A DNA stretch of 64,000 nucleotides, from assembly GCF_027920745.1 (NCBI RefSeq), contig NZ_JAQIBB010000068.1, positions 9,347-73,346 on the forward strand. Direction: 5' to 3'. Under the pieces are notes generated by a model, which was not told where the DNA came from, did no database searches, and saw only the letters and a program-made list of their open reading frames with translations. This document shows positions 63,393 through 64,000 of the stretch, piece after piece. A program made the translations under genes and the position numbers. The stretch is from Gallibacterium faecale (GTDB lineage Bacteria; Pseudomonadota; Gammaproteobacteria; Enterobacterales; Pasteurellaceae). Position 1 is the first letter of the stretch. Every line of letters begins with the position of its first letter.

Positions 63393-64000
63393 ATGGATTT
63401 TCCAAAAATTGCAAATCAGCTCATTGAGAAGTTGGGCGGTAAAGAAAATATTAGTGGCGTAGCACATTGTTCTACTAGATTACGTTTAGTATTAAAGGAC
63501 GAAAATAAAGCGAATAAAGAAGGTATTGAACAGATTGAAGGCGTAAAAGGGCAGTTTGCTGTCGCTGGTCAATATCAAATTATTTTTGGCGCAGGTACAG
63601 TAAATAAAGTACATGCCGCTATGACCGAAATTTTAGGTTTAGGCGATATGACAAAAAGTGATGTTGCTAACTTAGGTGCAGAAAAACAAAATGTATTACA
63701 ACGATTAGTAAAAGGATTAGCAGATATTTTTGTGCCAATTATTCCGGTAATTGTAGCTGGTGGTTTGTTAATGGGGTTAGCAAATGTGTTTACTGCACAA
63801 GGGTTGTTTATTGATGGTAAATCTTTAATTGAAGCTTACCCAAATCTAACTGATTTAGCGGCAATGATTAATACTTTTGCTAATGCTCCATTTGTTTACT
63901 TACCGATTTTATTAGCCTTTTCGGCGAGCAGAAAATTTGGTGGAAATCCATTTTTAGGTGCAGCATTAGGAATGTTGATGGTACACCCTGATTTACTAAA
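63393..64000 (+). CDS. scrA: Sucrose-specific PTS enzyme IIBC (partial, runs off the window)
   Basis: Phosphotransferase permease that imports sucrose as sucrose-6-phosphate. The visible 202 residues comprise the IIB domain with the phosphorylated Cys26 (AHCSTRLRL), the linker and the first membrane helices of IIC (DIFVPIIPVIVAGGLLMGL). An AGGAG site precedes the ATG. Divergent from scrK with two operators and a CRP site between. The 3' end and any IIA domain lie outside the window. Confidence 0.9.
   Translation, partial: MDFPKIANQLIEKLGGKENISGVAHCSTRLRLVLKDENKANKEGIEQIEGVKGQFAVAGQYQIIFGAGTVNKVHAAMTEILGLGDMTKSDVANLGAEKQNVLQRLVKGLADIFVPIIPVIVAGGLLMGLANVFTAQGLFIDGKSLIEAYPNLTDLAAMINTFANAPFVYLPILLAFSASRKFGGNPFLGAALGMLMVHPDLL

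Noticed and set aside
1..64000. tRNA, rRNA, CRISPR arrays, insertion sequences, prophage
   Set aside because: I looked for clover-leaf ends, direct repeats with regular spacers, transposase or integrase genes other than XerD, and phage structural genes, and saw none.

Overview
The window is a chromosomal segment of an AT-rich gammaproteobacterium of the family Pasteurellaceae. The evidence is the content and order of the core genes: recO-rlmD-relA-dgkA-murB, zwf-pgl-gnd, rpoE-rseABC, fbaA-pgk, nqrABCDEF-apbE-nqrM and yajG-bolA upstream of nqr. Together with an F17-type fimbrial cluster and a sucrose (scr) locus this fits a Gallibacterium/Avibacterium-like genus better than Haemophilus influenzae, but that placement is inference. 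By eye I found no exact copy of either classical Pasteurellaceae DNA uptake signal core. I saw no tRNA, rRNA, CRISPR array or insertion sequence.

Layout. 1-8.3 kb: cell-envelope and translation genes on the + strand (murJ, an EamA transporter, ribF, ileS, lspA, ispH). 8.3-13.9 kb: a minus-strand pentose phosphate cluster (zwf, pgl, gnd), interrupted by a HEPN/MNT (HepT-MntA) pair, a membrane protein of unknown function and a GNAT acetyltransferase. 14-19.4 kb: cysQ and nudE, then hslR-greB, the sigma-E operon rpoE-rseA-rseB-rseC with a visible sigma-E promoter, and sdhE. 19.5-27.9 kb: recO-rlmD, a two-gene insertion (nuclease-helicase plus Nudix hydrolase), then relA-dgkA-murB. 28-34.8 kb: rdgC, proC, an MFS transporter, hmp, xerD and a sodium-dependent transporter. 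35-38.3 kb: an amidohydrolase, a frameshifted zeta-toxin-like gene and a SetB-like efflux protein. 38.3-42.3 kb: fbaA and pgk, a ferredoxin, and asnA. 42.4-47.6 kb: a chaperone-usher fimbrial operon behind a promoter with a perfect CRP site and an 11-C tract; its usher has an in-frame stop. 47.7-59.5 kb: eda, yajG, bolA, the nine-gene nqr/apbE/nqrM group, a small lipoprotein without a normal start, a second EamA transporter and mnmA. 59.8-64 kb: the sucrose locus scrK-scrB-scrR, divergent from scrA, which runs off the end.

How the parts work together. The nqr group is self-contained: NqrB and NqrC carry the SGAT flavinylation motif, ApbE attaches the FMN, and NqrM supports assembly. The scr locus encodes PTS import of sucrose, hydrolysis of sucrose-6-phosphate, fructose phosphorylation and a LacI-type repressor, with two operator palindromes and a CRP site in the divergent promoter region. 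The most interesting accessory parts are the HepT-MntA-membrane protein cassette (HepT lacks the family's catalytic His), the nuclease-helicase/Nudix pair, the poly-C fimbrial switch, a 76-nt palindromic repeat present twice between convergent genes, and a structured leader in front of nqrA.
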